DNA from: Streptomyces sp. R21
GTDB lineage: Bacteria > Actinomycetota > Actinomycetes > Streptomycetales > Streptomycetaceae
DNA length: 64,000 nucleotides
Direction of reading: 5' to 3'
NCBI RefSeq assembly: GCF_041051975.1
Contig: NZ_CP163435.1
Location: 5,146,001 to 5,210,000 of the forward strand
Shown: piece by piece, positions 1-7,902 of the stretch
How the letters are laid out: the number at the start of each line of letters is the position of its first letter
How positions within the stretch are numbered: position 1 is the stretch's first letter
Program-made: the position numbers and the translations under genes
The notes under the pieces: model-generated
Seen by the model: the letters and a program-made list of their open reading frames with translations, nothing else
What the model was told of the DNA's origin: nothing
Databases searched by the model: none

Positions 1-301
1 GGACGTCGAGGAAGTCGGCGCCAGCCTGAAGAACGCCACGGCCAAGGTCACCAAGACCACGGGTCGAGGCGGCCAGGGCGGTTACGGCGGCGGTGGTGGC
101 GGCGGCCAGCAGGGCGGCGGCTGGGGCGGAAGCTCCGGCGGCGGTCAGCCGCAGGGCGGCGGCGCTCCCGCCGAGGACCCCTGGGCGACCAGCGCTCCGG
201 CCGGCGGCGGCCAGCAGGGTGGCGGCGGTGGCGGCTGGGGTGGAAACTCCGGCAGCTCCGGCGGCTCCGGTGGCGGCTACTCGGACGAGCCCCCCTTCTA
301 G
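1..301 (+). CDS. ssb: Single-stranded DNA-binding protein, C-terminal part (5' end outside window)
   Basis: The frame is open from base 2 to a TAG at 299-301 and has no start inside the window, so this is the tail of a gene that begins upstream. It encodes a very glycine/glutamine-rich linker (runs of GGG, GGQQGG, GGWGG) and ends in SDEPPF, the acidic tip by which bacterial SSB recruits replication and repair partners. The DNA-binding OB fold would lie upstream. The place directly before rpsR and rplI is the usual rpsF-ssb-rpsR-rplI order, so it is probably co-transcribed with the ribosomal genes; rpsF is expected just outside the window. Confidence 0.93.
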   Translation, partial: DVEEVGASLKNATAKVTKTTGRGGQGGYGGGGGGGQQGGGWGGSSGGGQPQGGGAPAEDPWATSAPAGGGQQGGGGGGWGGNSGSSGGSGGGYSDEPPF

Positions 302-347
302 GGGCGGGGCTCGTACCCACACTTCTTGATCACACAGGAGAAACACC

Positions 348-584
348 ATGGCGAAGCCGCCTGTGCGCAAGCCTAAGAAGAAGGTCTGCGCTTTCTGCAA
401 GGACAAGGTCACGTACGTGGACTACAAGGACACGAACATGCTGCGGAAGTTCATTTCCGACCGCGGCAAGATCCGTGCCCGCCGCGTGACCGGCAACTGC
501 ACGCAGCACCAGCGTGACGTCGCCACGGCTGTGAAGAACAGCCGTGAGATGGCGCTGCTGCCCTACACCTCCACTGCGCGATAA
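348..584 (+). CDS. rpsR: 30S ribosomal protein bS18, zinc-ribbon (C+) form
   Basis: The 78-residue product has the usual bS18 length and sequence and binds 16S rRNA in the small-subunit platform beside bS6. It carries C14, C17, C51 and H54, a likely zinc site, so it is the C+ type. Many streptomycetes also hold a cysteine-free, Zur-controlled copy elsewhere (family knowledge, not visible here). An AGGAG ribosome-binding site lies about 8 bases before the ATG. It sits 46 bases after ssb and 18 bases before rplI, which points to one operon. Identification is certain; only the zinc inference is indirect. Confidence 0.97.
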   Translation: MAKPPVRKPKKKVCAFCKDKVTYVDYKDTNMLRKFISDRGKIRARRVTGNCTQHQRDVATAVKNSREMALLPYTSTAR

Positions 585-602
585 GGGAAGGGTGACCGAA
601 AC

Positions 603-1049
603 ATGAAGATCATCCTCACCCACGAGGTCTCCGGCCTCGGTGCCGCGGGCGACGTCGTCGACGTCAAGGACGGTTACGCCCGTAACTACCTGATCCCGCG
701 GAACTTCGCGATCCGCTGGACCAAGGGCGGCGAGAAGGACGTCGAGCAGATTCGTCGTGCTCGCAAGATCCACGAGATCGCCACCATCGAGCAGGCCAAC
801 GAGATCAAGGCCCGCCTCGAGGGCGTGAAGGTCCGTCTGGCCGTTCGCTCCGGCGACGCCGGTCGTCTCTTCGGCTCCGTCACCCCGGCCGACGTCGCTT
901 CGGCGATCAAGGCTTCCGGTGGCCCCGAGGTCGACAAGCGCCGCATCGAGCTGGGCGCGCCGATCAAGACGCTGGGCGCCCACGAGACGTCCGTGCGTCT
1001 GCACCCCGAGGTTGCCGCCAAGGTCAACATCGAGGTCGTCGCGGCCTGA
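603..1049 (+). CDS. rplI: 50S ribosomal protein bL9
   Basis: The 148-residue product is the normal bL9 length. Its N-terminal domain starts MKIILTHEVSGLG and contains the bL9 signature around GDVVDVKDGYARNYL (residues 18-32). A central helix and a C-terminal rRNA-binding domain follow. bL9 binds 23S rRNA at the base of the L1 stalk and helps keep frame. It is the last gene of the ssb-rpsR-rplI operon: a strong hairpin terminator follows 23 bases after the stop, and then three parS sites separate it from the convergent MATE gene. Confidence 0.97.
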   Translation: MKIILTHEVSGLGAAGDVVDVKDGYARNYLIPRNFAIRWTKGGEKDVEQIRRARKIHEIATIEQANEIKARLEGVKVRLAVRSGDAGRLFGSVTPADVASAIKASGGPEVDKRRIELGAPIKTLGAHETSVRLHPEVAAKVNIEVVAA

Positions 1050-1072
1050 CCGCTGCGCTCGGTAGAGCTGTG

Positions 1073-1106
1073 AGAAGGGCCGCACCTCAAGAGGTGCGGC
1101 CCTTCT
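1073..1106 (+). terminator. Intrinsic terminator after rplI
   Basis: A perfect 16-bp inverted repeat has arms 1073-1088 and 1091-1106 and a tiny AA centre. It folds into a very stable GC-rich hairpin whose 3' arm ends in CTTCT. It lies 23 bases after the rplI stop and closes the ribosomal operon. As with many Streptomyces terminators, the U-tract is weak. Confidence 0.85.
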
Positions 1107-1137
1107 TCATGACCTGAGGCAGGCGAGCGGCGAGGGG

Positions 1138-1151
1138 GTTTCACGTGAAAC
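1138..1151. other. parS site (perfect GTTTCACGTGAAAC)
   Basis: This is an exact copy of the 14-bp palindrome bound by Streptomyces ParB for chromosome segregation. It lies in the gap between the convergent rplI and MATE genes and is the first of three perfect copies within 122 bases. Confidence 0.9.
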
Positions 1152-1214
1152 ACCAGCGGCGTGCGGGGCTATATGAGCAATCCGAGCACCCCGAGCAGCA
1201 CTGGAGTTTCCGGA

Positions 1215-1228
1215 GTTTCACGTGAAAC
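1215..1228. other. parS site (perfect)
   Basis: Exact GTTTCACGTGAAAC, the second copy in the rplI-MATE gap. Its centre is 77 bp from the first copy and 31 bp from the third, so the helical phases differ. Confidence 0.9.
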
Positions 1229-1245
1229 AGAGCCCATCGATCGCC

Positions 1246-1259
1246 GTTTCACGTGAAAC
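1246..1259. other. parS site (perfect)
   Basis: Exact GTTTCACGTGAAAC, the third copy in the rplI-MATE gap, ending two bases before the stop codon of the MATE gene. Confidence 0.9.
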
Positions 1260-1261
1260 GG

Positions 1262-2599
1262 TCAGCGCGTCGCGCCCGTGACGACCCAGCGCCCGGAGCG
1301 GGAGCGCACCCACAAGGTCAGCATCCGTACGGTCATCATCAGCGTCATGGCTGCCCAGAGTGCGGTGAGTCCGCCGCCGAGGGTGGGTACGAGCAGCGCC
1401 ACCGGAGCGAAGGCCGCAAGGGTGAGCAGCATCGCCCACGCCAGATAGGATCCGTCCCCCGCGCCCATCAGGACTCCGTCCAGGACGAAGACGATGCCGC
1501 TGATCGGCTGGGAAACGCCCACGAGGAGCAGAGCGGGCAGCGCTGCGTCCTGGACGACCGAATCGCTGGTGAAGAGCGGAAGGAACAAGGGGCGGGCGGC
1601 GATCACCAATACGCCGAGGATGACCCCCGAGGCAATGCCCCACTGGACCATGCGGCGACATGCGTCGCGGGCCCCCTGGGCATCACCCGCACCGAGATAG
1701 CGGCCGATGATGGCCTGTCCGGCGATGGCGATCGCGTCGAGCGCGAAGGCAAGCAGGCTCCACAGCCCCATGATGATCTGGTGCGCGGCGATGTCCGCGT
1801 CTCCGAGGCGGGCGGCGACGGCGGTCGCGATCATGAGAATCGACCGCAGCGACAGCGTCCGCACCAGCAGTGGGGCGCCGGCCTGGGCACAGGCCCGTAT
1901 CCCGGCCGCGTCCGGCCGTAGCGAGGCGTCATGTCTGCGGGCGCCGCGGACGACGACGAACAGATACACCGCGGCCATGCCGAACTGGGCGATGACAGTG
2001 CCCCATGCGGAACCCGCGATGCCCAGGTCGGCGCCGTAGACGAGGACTGCGTTGAGGCCTGCATTGGCGACGAAGCCGCCGACGGCGACGAAGAGCGGGG
2101 TCCTGGTGTCCTGCAACCCCCGCAGGACACCGGTGGAGGCGAGCACGATCAGCATCGCGGGGATGCCGAGCGCCGAGATGCGCAAATACGTGGTTGCGTA
2201 CGGGGCGGCGGTGTCCGAGGCGCCGAAGAGCTTCACCAGGGCGGGCGCTGCGGGGAGGACGGTGATGACTACGGCGGCACCGAGCAGCAGGGCCAGCCAG
2301 ATGCCGTCCATGCCCTGACGGATGGCGCCGCGCAGATCGCCCGCGCCGACCCGTCGGGCGACGGCGGCCGTCGTGGCGTAGGCGAGGAAGACGAAGACGC
2401 TGACGGCGGTCATGAGGAGGGCCGAGGCGACGCCGAGACCGGCCAGTTGCGCGGTACCGAGGTGGCCGACGATCGCGCTGTCCGCCATGACGAAGAGGGG
2501 TTCGGCGACGAGTGCGCCGAACGCCGGAACGGCCAGTGCGACGATCTCTCGGTCGTGCCGGCGTCGGGTGTCCCTGGGTGCCGCGGGGGCCTGTGTCAT
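1262..2599 (-). CDS. MATE-family multidrug efflux transporter (DinF-like)
   Basis: The 445-residue, very hydrophobic protein has about twelve membrane segments and the MATE N-terminal pattern (ALAVPAFGALVAEPLFVMADSAIVGHLG). MATE proteins export cationic drugs or metabolites using an H+ or Na+ gradient. The chosen start is the ATG at 2599 (MTQAPAAP...). The frame extends 14 codons upstream to 2641, but those residues are unlike the family and the usual N-terminus begins at MTQ. The 3' end abuts a triple parS array. It is divergent from dnaB across a 459-base gap rich in DnaA boxes. The substrate cannot be predicted. Confidence 0.9.
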   Translation of the reverse strand: MTQAPAAPRDTRRRHDREIVALAVPAFGALVAEPLFVMADSAIVGHLGTAQLAGLGVASALLMTAVSVFVFLAYATTAAVARRVGAGDLRGAIRQGMDGIWLALLLGAAVVITVLPAAPALVKLFGASDTAAPYATTYLRISALGIPAMLIVLASTGVLRGLQDTRTPLFVAVGGFVANAGLNAVLVYGADLGIAGSAWGTVIAQFGMAAVYLFVVVRGARRHDASLRPDAAGIRACAQAGAPLLVRTLSLRSILMIATAVAARLGDADIAAHQIIMGLWSLLAFALDAIAIAGQAIIGRYLGAGDAQGARDACRRMVQWGIASGVILGVLVIAARPLFLPLFTSDSVVQDAALPALLLVGVSQPISGIVFVLDGVLMGAGDGSYLAWAMLLTLAAFAPVALLVPTLGGGLTALWAAMTLMMTVRMLTLWVRSRSGRWVVTGATR

Positions 2600-3058
2600 G
2601 AGCACCAATCTAATCTTCCACAGGTAAGAGATGCAATGCATCTGTGGCCCTTACCATGCCTTCGATCGGGCGCGTCGCGGCGCGCCGTTTGCTGCGATCT
2701 TGGTCCGACCGGGAAAGTTTTTCTTCTGCACAGCCGGTGGATGGGGAAAGTGCAGGTCAGGATGGGTTTCCGTGAATAGCTGAGGGCTTGTTCACAGGCC
2801 TGTCCACCGGGTCGTGCACAGGTTTTGTGGAGTTCTCCACAGCATCGGGGCCGTCGTCCACATGGCCTGTGGATAACCAGATTGGCTGACGGTGCCCGCG
2901 GGCCTACCGTGGTGCGGCGCCCGCTCTCTCTTCCGTCCGTGGAAACCTCGCAAAAACGACGCGTCGGAACCGGAGTCGGGCCTCTTATTTGTCAGTGTCG
3001 TGCCGTAGGAATGAAGGGCACGGCGAGGTCCGCTCGGCGGACGGGAGGAGGTGGCCCG
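2600..3058. other. Intergenic region with a cluster of DnaA-box-like 9-mers, upstream of dnaB
   Basis: This 459-base divergent gap holds no supported gene. Between 2788 and 2876 it carries several DnaA-box-like 9-mers: TTGTTCACA (2788-2796), TTCTCCACA (2833-2841), TCGTCCACA (2854-2862) and, inverted, TGTGGATAA (2868-2876), the reverse complement of TTATCCACA. The last matches a strong-type box; the others differ from TTGTCCACA by one or two bases. DnaA could bind here and affect dnaB transcription or be titrated. The dnaB promoter must lie in the right-hand half; I could not assign its -10/-35 with confidence. Confidence 0.6.
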
Positions 3059-4534
3059 GTGAGTATCTCCGAGCCCTTGGACGACCCGTGGGCCGACAGC
3101 GGTCCCAGTGATCGTCTGCCTGCCTCCCGCCAGCGCCGCGACGGAGGCCGCGGGCGCGACGAGCAGCACGACCGCGACCGCGACAACGGCCCGTGGGACG
3201 GCTCGGGCACTTCCTTCGAACGTGTGCCCCCTCAGGATCTGGACGCGGAACAGTCCGTCCTCGGCGGCATGCTCCTCTCCAAGGACGCCATCGCCGACGT
3301 GGTCGAGGTCATCAAGGGCCACGACTTCTACCGGCCCGCACACGAGACCGTCTACACGGCGATCCTCGACCTGTATGCGAAGGGGGAGCCGGCCGACCCG
3401 ATCACGGTCGCCGCCGAGCTCACCAAACGGGGCGAGATCACCAAGGTCGGTGGCGCATCGTATCTGCACACCCTCGTCCAGACGGTCCCGACGGCGGCGA
3501 ACGCCGAGTACTACGCGGAGATCGTGCACGAGCGGGCGGTGCTGCGCCGCCTGGTGGAGGCCGGCACACGCATCACGCAGATGGGTTACGCGGCCGACGG
3601 CGACGTCGACGAGATCGTCAACAGCGCCCAGGCCGAGATCTACGCGGTCACCGAGCAGCGCACCAGCGAGGACTACCTGCCGCTCGGCGACATCATGGAG
3701 GGTGCGCTCGACGAGATCGAGGCGATCGGGTCGAGGTCGGGGGAGATGACCGGTGTGCCGACCGGTTTCACGGACCTCGACCAGCTCACCAACGGGCTGC
3801 ACCCCGGCCAGATGATCATCATCGCGGCCCGTCCCGCCATGGGTAAGTCGACGCTGGCTCTGGACTTCGCGCGGGCCTGCTCGATCAAGCACAACATGCC
3901 GAGCGTGATCTTCTCGCTCGAAATGGGCCGCAACGAGATCGCGATGCGCCTGCTGTCGGCCGAGGCGCGCGTGGCCCTGCACCACATGCGGTCCGGCACG
4001 ATGACCGACGAGGACTGGACCCGGCTCGCGCGCCGTATGCCGGACGTCTCGGCCGCGCCCCTCTACATCGACGACTCCCCGAACCTGTCGATGATGGAGA
4101 TCCGCGCCAAGTGCCGTCGACTCAAGCAGCGTGCTGACCTGAAGCTCGTCGTCATCGACTACCTCCAACTGATGCAGTCGGGCGGAAAGCGGTCCGAGAG
4201 CCGACAGCAGGAGGTCTCCGACATGTCGCGAAACCTGAAGCTCCTCGCCAAGGAGCTGGAGCTGCCGGTGATCGCGCTGTCGCAGCTGAACCGTGGTCCC
4301 GAGCAGCGCACGGACAAGAAGCCGATGGTCTCCGACCTGCGTGAGTCCGGCTCGATCGAGCAGGACGCGGACATGGTGATCCTGCTGCACCGCGAGGACG
4401 CGTACGAGAAGGAGTCACCGCGCGCGGGCGAGGCGGACATCATCGTCGGCAAGCACCGTAACGGTCCGACAGCGACGATCACGGTCGCCTTCCAGGGCCA
4501 CTACTCGCGCTTCGTGGACATGGCGCAGACCTGA
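3059..4534 (+). CDS. dnaB: Replicative DNA helicase DnaB
   Basis: The 491-residue protein is the hexameric 5'-3' helicase that unwinds DNA at the replication fork. A charged, disordered leader (1-50) precedes the DnaB N-terminal domain (about 55-160). The RecA-like ATPase follows with Walker A ARPAMGKST at 257-265, Walker B VIDYLQL, the SQLNRGPE segment and the final DADMVILLHRED block. The GTG at 3059 was chosen because GGGAGGAGG lies 7 bases upstream; the frame is open 78 codons further back, but that stretch covers the DnaA-box gap. No intein interrupts the gene, unlike some actinobacterial dnaB genes. Confidence 0.97.
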   Translation: MSISEPLDDPWADSGPSDRLPASRQRRDGGRGRDEQHDRDRDNGPWDGSGTSFERVPPQDLDAEQSVLGGMLLSKDAIADVVEVIKGHDFYRPAHETVYTAILDLYAKGEPADPITVAAELTKRGEITKVGGASYLHTLVQTVPTAANAEYYAEIVHERAVLRRLVEAGTRITQMGYAADGDVDEIVNSAQAEIYAVTEQRTSEDYLPLGDIMEGALDEIEAIGSRSGEMTGVPTGFTDLDQLTNGLHPGQMIIIAARPAMGKSTLALDFARACSIKHNMPSVIFSLEMGRNEIAMRLLSAEARVALHHMRSGTMTDEDWTRLARRMPDVSAAPLYIDDSPNLSMMEIRAKCRRLKQRADLKLVVIDYLQLMQSGGKRSESRQQEVSDMSRNLKLLAKELELPVIALSQLNRGPEQRTDKKPMVSDLRESGSIEQDADMVILLHREDAYEKESPRAGEADIIVGKHRNGPTATITVAFQGHYSRFVDMAQT

Positions 4535-4594
4535 TCCGACGTGTTGTAGGGGTGCCACCCGCGGAGCATATGGCCCGTGACTCCCGGGCTGCGC

Positions 4595-5158
4595 TCAGCG
4601 CCTCGTCTCGTACCTGGTCAGGATCACGCCGCCGGGAAGCGTCCGCGTCTCCACCAGGTTCAGGTTCACCCAGTTGTCCAGCGCGGTGAAGAACGGCGTG
4701 CCGCCGCCCACCAGGACCGGCGCGGTGGCCAGCACGTACTCGTCGATCAGCCCGGCCCGCATGGCCGCCCCGGCGAGTGTCGCGCCGCCGATGTCCATCG
4801 GGCCGCCGTCCTCGGCCTTGAGCCGGGTGATCTCGGCGACCGCGTCGCCGGTGACCAGGCGGGTGTTCCAGTCGACCTTGTCGATCGTCGAGGAGAACAC
4901 CACCTTCGACATGTCCCGCCAGCGGCGCGCGAACTCGATCTCCGCCGGGGTGGCGCCCGGCTGCTGGTCGCCGGTCGGCCAGTAGGAGCTCATCGTCTGC
5001 CACAGCTTGCGCCCGTACAGCGACAGGTCGGTCGCCTGCAACCGGTCGGACCAAAACTGGAACAGCTCGTCGCTCGGCACGCTCCAGCCGATGTCGTCGC
5101 CGGGCGCGGCGATGTAGCCGTCCAGGCTCAGGTTCATGCCGTAGATCAGTTTCCGCAT
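4595..5158 (-). CDS. Dihydrofolate-reductase-like protein (RibD C-terminal domain family)
   Basis: The 187-residue protein begins MRKLIYGMNLSLDGYIA, typical of stand-alone RibD C-terminal/DHFR-fold proteins, and carries the GGATLA nucleotide-binding turn and a PVLVGGGTPFF block near residue 150. Family members are NADPH-dependent reductases of pteridine- or pyrimidine-like compounds, but most actinobacterial paralogues have no proven substrate. It lacks the deaminase half of RibD and is not near riboflavin genes, so a riboflavin role is unlikely. It is convergent with dnaB (60-base gap) and divergent from the serine hydrolase gene. Confidence 0.85.
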   Translation of the reverse strand: MRKLIYGMNLSLDGYIAAPGDDIGWSVPSDELFQFWSDRLQATDLSLYGRKLWQTMSSYWPTGDQQPGATPAEIEFARRWRDMSKVVFSSTIDKVDWNTRLVTGDAVAEITRLKAEDGGPMDIGGATLAGAAMRAGLIDEYVLATAPVLVGGGTPFFTALDNWVNLNLVETRTLPGGVILTRYETRR

Positions 5159-5344
5159 GGCACCAGCCTTCCGTGAGTCGGTCTCACGCGTACAGACCGG
5201 CGCGGCGCGGGAAACTCATCGGTGCGCGATCGGAGCTCGCATGTAGTCCTCGTGCCCCCTGTCCGCCTGCTCGGACCCGTCCTGGTGTGCCGACCCCGGA
5301 CAAATGCGCTCGACGTGAGGTGCCGGGCCGGGTGGACTGGTGCC

Positions 5345-6730
5345 ATGACGACATCCATGGAAGAACTGCTTCCCACCACACGGCGGGCTCTGCTGCACCG
5401 TATCGCCGCCGCACAGGCCGAGGGGCGGGCGCCGTCGCTGGTCGCGGCGGTCGTCCGGGGCGGGGAGGCGGTGTGGCACGGGTCGCGGACCTCGGTGGAC
5501 GGGCACGGGCCGGACGAGAACGTGCAGTACCGGATCGGCTCGATCACCAAGACCTTCACCGCCGTCCTCGTGCTGCGGCTGCGCGACGAAGGCGTGCTGG
5601 ACCTCGACGATCCGCTGGAGAAGCACCTTCCGGGGACCGGCGCGGGTGAAGCCACGGTCGCCCAACTGCTCGCGCACACGGCCGGGCTGGCGGCCGAGTC
5701 GCCCGCGCCCTGGTGGGAGCGGACCCCCGGCTCTCTGCGGCCCGACCTCGCGGACGTCCTGGGTGAGCAGCCCTTTTTGCATCCGTCAGGTCGCCGGTTC
5801 CACTACTCGAACCCCGGATACACACTGCTGGGTGCTCTGGTCGAGGAACTCCGGGGCGCCCCCTGGGAAGACGTTCTACGACGTGAGGTGCTCGAACCGC
5901 TGGGGCTGCACCGGACAAGCGGGCAGCCGCAGGCGCCGCACGCGGGCGGCTGGGCCGTTCACCCCTGGGCCGACGTGATGCTTCCGGAACCGTCCGAGGA
6001 TCTCGGACGGATGGCACCGGCCGGTCAACTCTGGTCCACCACGGGCGACTTGGCCCGTTTCGCGGTCTTCCTTGCCCGGGGCGACGACCGGGTACTCAGT
6101 GCCGGGTCCGTGCGGGAGATGCGGACCCCCGCCGCGCCGGCCGAGCCCGAGGATGTGGCGGCCGGTACCGCCTACGGTCTCGGCATGCAGGTCCAGCACC
6201 GGGACGGCCGGATCCTCGTGGGGCACGGCGGCTCGCTTCCCGGCTTCCTGGCGAGCCTCGCCATCAGCGTGGAGGACGATCTCGCGGCCGTCGTGCTGTC
6301 CAACTGCACCTCCGGTCCCGCGGTGGCGGCGGTCGGCGCCGATCTCGTCCGTATCGTGGCCGAGGCCGAGCCGCGGCTCCCGGAGCCGTGGCGGCCGTTG
6401 CCCGAAGTCGACGGGGCTGTACTGGAGTTGGCGGGCCAGTGGTACTGGGGGACCCAGGTCCATGCGCTGCGGCTGACAACCGACGGGGGTGTCTCGCTGG
6501 GGCCGATCTCCGGCAACGGCCGACGCTCGCGGTTCCGGGCCAACGGCGACGGCACCTGGACGGGACAGGACGGCTATTACGCGGGGGAGCCACTGAAGGC
6601 CGTACGGCGTCCTGACGGGTCCGTGAGCCACCTGGACCTCGGGTCGTTCGTGTTCACGCGGCAGCCGTACGAGGAGGGGGCTCCTGTGCCGGGTGGAGTG
6701 GACCCCGAGGGCTGGAGAGGGATCCAGTAG
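5345..6730 (+). CDS. Serine hydrolase of the beta-lactamase class C / penicillin-binding fold
   Basis: The 461-residue protein shows the three active-site motifs of the family: S66-ITK-69 (SxxK nucleophile), Y154-S-N-156 (YxN) and H294-G-G-296 (replacing KTG). A C-terminal lipocalin-like domain (about 370-450) is typical of esterase/peptidase paralogues rather than true beta-lactamases. I see no signal peptide, so it is probably cytoplasmic. The ATG at 5345 is preferred over the longer open frame from 5222, which lacks a good ribosome site. The substrate is unknown. The gene ends just before the palindromic terminator that contains a parS site. Confidence 0.88.
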   Translation: MTTSMEELLPTTRRALLHRIAAAQAEGRAPSLVAAVVRGGEAVWHGSRTSVDGHGPDENVQYRIGSITKTFTAVLVLRLRDEGVLDLDDPLEKHLPGTGAGEATVAQLLAHTAGLAAESPAPWWERTPGSLRPDLADVLGEQPFLHPSGRRFHYSNPGYTLLGALVEELRGAPWEDVLRREVLEPLGLHRTSGQPQAPHAGGWAVHPWADVMLPEPSEDLGRMAPAGQLWSTTGDLARFAVFLARGDDRVLSAGSVREMRTPAAPAEPEDVAAGTAYGLGMQVQHRDGRILVGHGGSLPGFLASLAISVEDDLAAVVLSNCTSGPAVAAVGADLVRIVAEAEPRLPEPWRPLPEVDGAVLELAGQWYWGTQVHALRLTTDGGVSLGPISGNGRRSRFRANGDGTWTGQDGYYAGEPLKAVRRPDGSVSHLDLGSFVFTRQPYEEGAPVPGGVDPEGWRGIQ

Positions 6731-6745
6731 GCGCTCTGACAGCAA

Positions 6746-6779
6746 GAAGCGGCCTGTTTCACGTGAAACAGGCCGCTTC
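6746..6779. terminator. 34-bp perfect palindrome, bidirectional terminator built around parS
   Basis: Bases 6746-6779 form a flawless 34-bp palindrome (arms GAAGCGGCCTGTTTCAC and its complement). It lies between the stop of the serine hydrolase (+) and the stop of the acetyltransferase (-), where a shared terminator is expected. The centre 6756-6769 is a perfect parS. As RNA either strand would fold into a long hairpin ending in GCTTC. Confidence 0.75.
6756..6769. other. parS site (perfect), centre of a terminator palindrome
   Basis: Exact GTTTCACGTGAAAC between two convergent genes. The flanks extend the dyad to 34 bp, so the same DNA can be a ParB site and, as RNA, a terminator hairpin. 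Confidence 0.9.
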
Positions 6780-6832
6780 GGCGTGCACGGAGAAAGCTGT
6801 TCCAGCAGAGGAAGGCGTTCTGGAGGGGCTTC

Positions 6833-7285
6833 TCAGAGCGCCATCTTGAAGCCCACGTGCGAGGCCGTGAAGCCGAGTCGCTCGTAGAAGCGACGGGCGT
6901 CGGTCCGTGTGACGTCGGAGGTCAGCTGGACCAACTGGCATTCCTGGCGCCGGGATTCGTCGATGGCCCACTCGATGAGCTGTGTGCCGAGGCCGCTGCC
7001 GCGCTCGTCGGCGTGGACCCGCACGCCCTCGATGAGGGAGCGCGTCGCACCCTTGCGGGACAGCCCGGGAATGACCGTGAGCTGGAGGGTGCCGACGACA
7101 CGGCCCTCGCGTACGGCGACCATCACGTGCTGGTTCGGGTCGCCGTTGAGTCGCTCCAGCGCTGCCAGGTACGGGCTCAGATCGTCCGGTGACTCCCGCT
7201 GGGCGCCCAGCGGGTCGTCGGCGAGCATGGCGACGACGGCCTGGACATCGTCCGCGACGGCGGGTCGTATCTCAAGATCTCCCAT
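6833..7285 (-). CDS. GNAT-family N-acetyltransferase
   Basis: The 150-residue protein covers a single GNAT domain. After the beta4 strand (GVRVHADERGSGLG, about residues 89-102) comes the acetyl-CoA pyrophosphate loop R/Q-x-x-G-x-G/A as ERGSGLGTQL, and the C-terminal RRFYERLGFTAS block closes the fold. It should transfer an acetyl group from acetyl-CoA to an amine, substrate unknown. The start ATG at 7285 lies 9 bases downstream of the MarR stop, so it may be co-transcribed with the MarR gene on the minus strand. It ends next to the parS-centred terminator. Confidence 0.9.
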   Translation of the reverse strand: MGDLEIRPAVADDVQAVVAMLADDPLGAQRESPDDLSPYLAALERLNGDPNQHVMVAVREGRVVGTLQLTVIPGLSRKGATRSLIEGVRVHADERGSGLGTQLIEWAIDESRRQECQLVQLTSDVTRTDARRFYERLGFTASHVGFKMAL

Positions 7286-7294
7286 GGCCGCAGC

Positions 7295-7759
7295 CTACGC
7301 AGGAGCGGGCACGCTCGCCGATTCCACGGCCCGGACCAGTGGGGCGAGTTCGGGCTTGCCGGCCGCCTCGTCGAGCGCCTCGCGCAGGGCCGCGTCGTTG
7401 GTGGGCCGCGCCTCTTCGAGGAGCTTGAGGCCCTTTTCGCTGACATCGGTGTAGATCCCCCGACGGTCGGTCGGGCACAGGTAGCGCGAGAGCAGTCCGC
7501 GGTCCTCGAGGCGGGTGACCAGGCGGGTGGTGGCGCTCTGGCTGAGGACGACCGCGTCTGCGACCTGCTTCATCTGCAGATGGCCTCCCTTGCCGTCGTG
7601 CTGTCGGCTGAGCACATCGAGCAGGGAGTACTCGCGCACGCTCAGGTCGTGCTTGGCCTGCAGGGCGCGCTCGATGTGGGCCTCGATCCTCCCGTGGAGC
7701 AGGGAGAGGGCGCACCAACCCTGGGCGAGGGCGGTGAGTGCGGGGTCCGTAGCTGTCAT
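7295..7759 (-). CDS. MarR-family transcriptional regulator
   Basis: The 154-residue protein has the MarR winged-helix arrangement: LSVREYSLLDVLS (helix 2), QMKQVADAVVLSQSATTRLVTRLEDRGLL (recognition helix) and the wing CPTDRRGIYTDVSEKG. The start is the ATG at 7759, with GGAGG 9 bases upstream. The frame is open 47 codons further back, but that would run into the divergent promoter. It is divergent from an MFS exporter gene across a 143-base gap containing inverted TTGCA/TGCAA elements, the usual arrangement for a ligand-released repressor of its neighbour and itself. The ligand is unknown. Confidence 0.93.
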   Translation of the reverse strand: MTATDPALTALAQGWCALSLLHGRIEAHIERALQAKHDLSVREYSLLDVLSRQHDGKGGHLQMKQVADAVVLSQSATTRLVTRLEDRGLLSRYLCPTDRRGIYTDVSEKGLKLLEEARPTNDAALREALDEAAGKPELAPLVRAVESASVPAPA

Positions 7760-7804
7760 GGCGTCTTCCTCCGTCCCGGAGCGGCTCAGAGCCAGCATAG
7801 AACA

Positions 7805-7880
7805 CGTCCGCAATAGACCGCGCTTGCATATAGCCCGCGTCTGCAAGTATTGTGAACGCACGCAAAGCGCTTCTGCAATC
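7805..7880. promoter_or_regulatory. Probable MarR operator/promoter region of the MarR-MFS divergon
   Basis: The gap holds an inverted pair CTTGCA (7823-7828) / TGCAAG (7842-7847) with 13 bases between the arms. Related TGCAA half-sites follow at 7871-7877, along with GCAATA and TATTG copies around them. Such TTGCA-type dyads between a MarR gene and its divergent target are commonly the repressor site. No base-exact operator can be fixed by eye. Confidence 0.5.
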
Positions 7881-7902
7881 GTCTGGGAAGGTGTATCCAC
7901 CC

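Noticed and set aside
2792..4390. A 532-codon minus-strand frame opposite dnaB
   Set aside because: It is antisense to highly conserved helicase motifs and has the low-complexity Val/Leu/Asp/Arg make-up typical of high-GC shadows.
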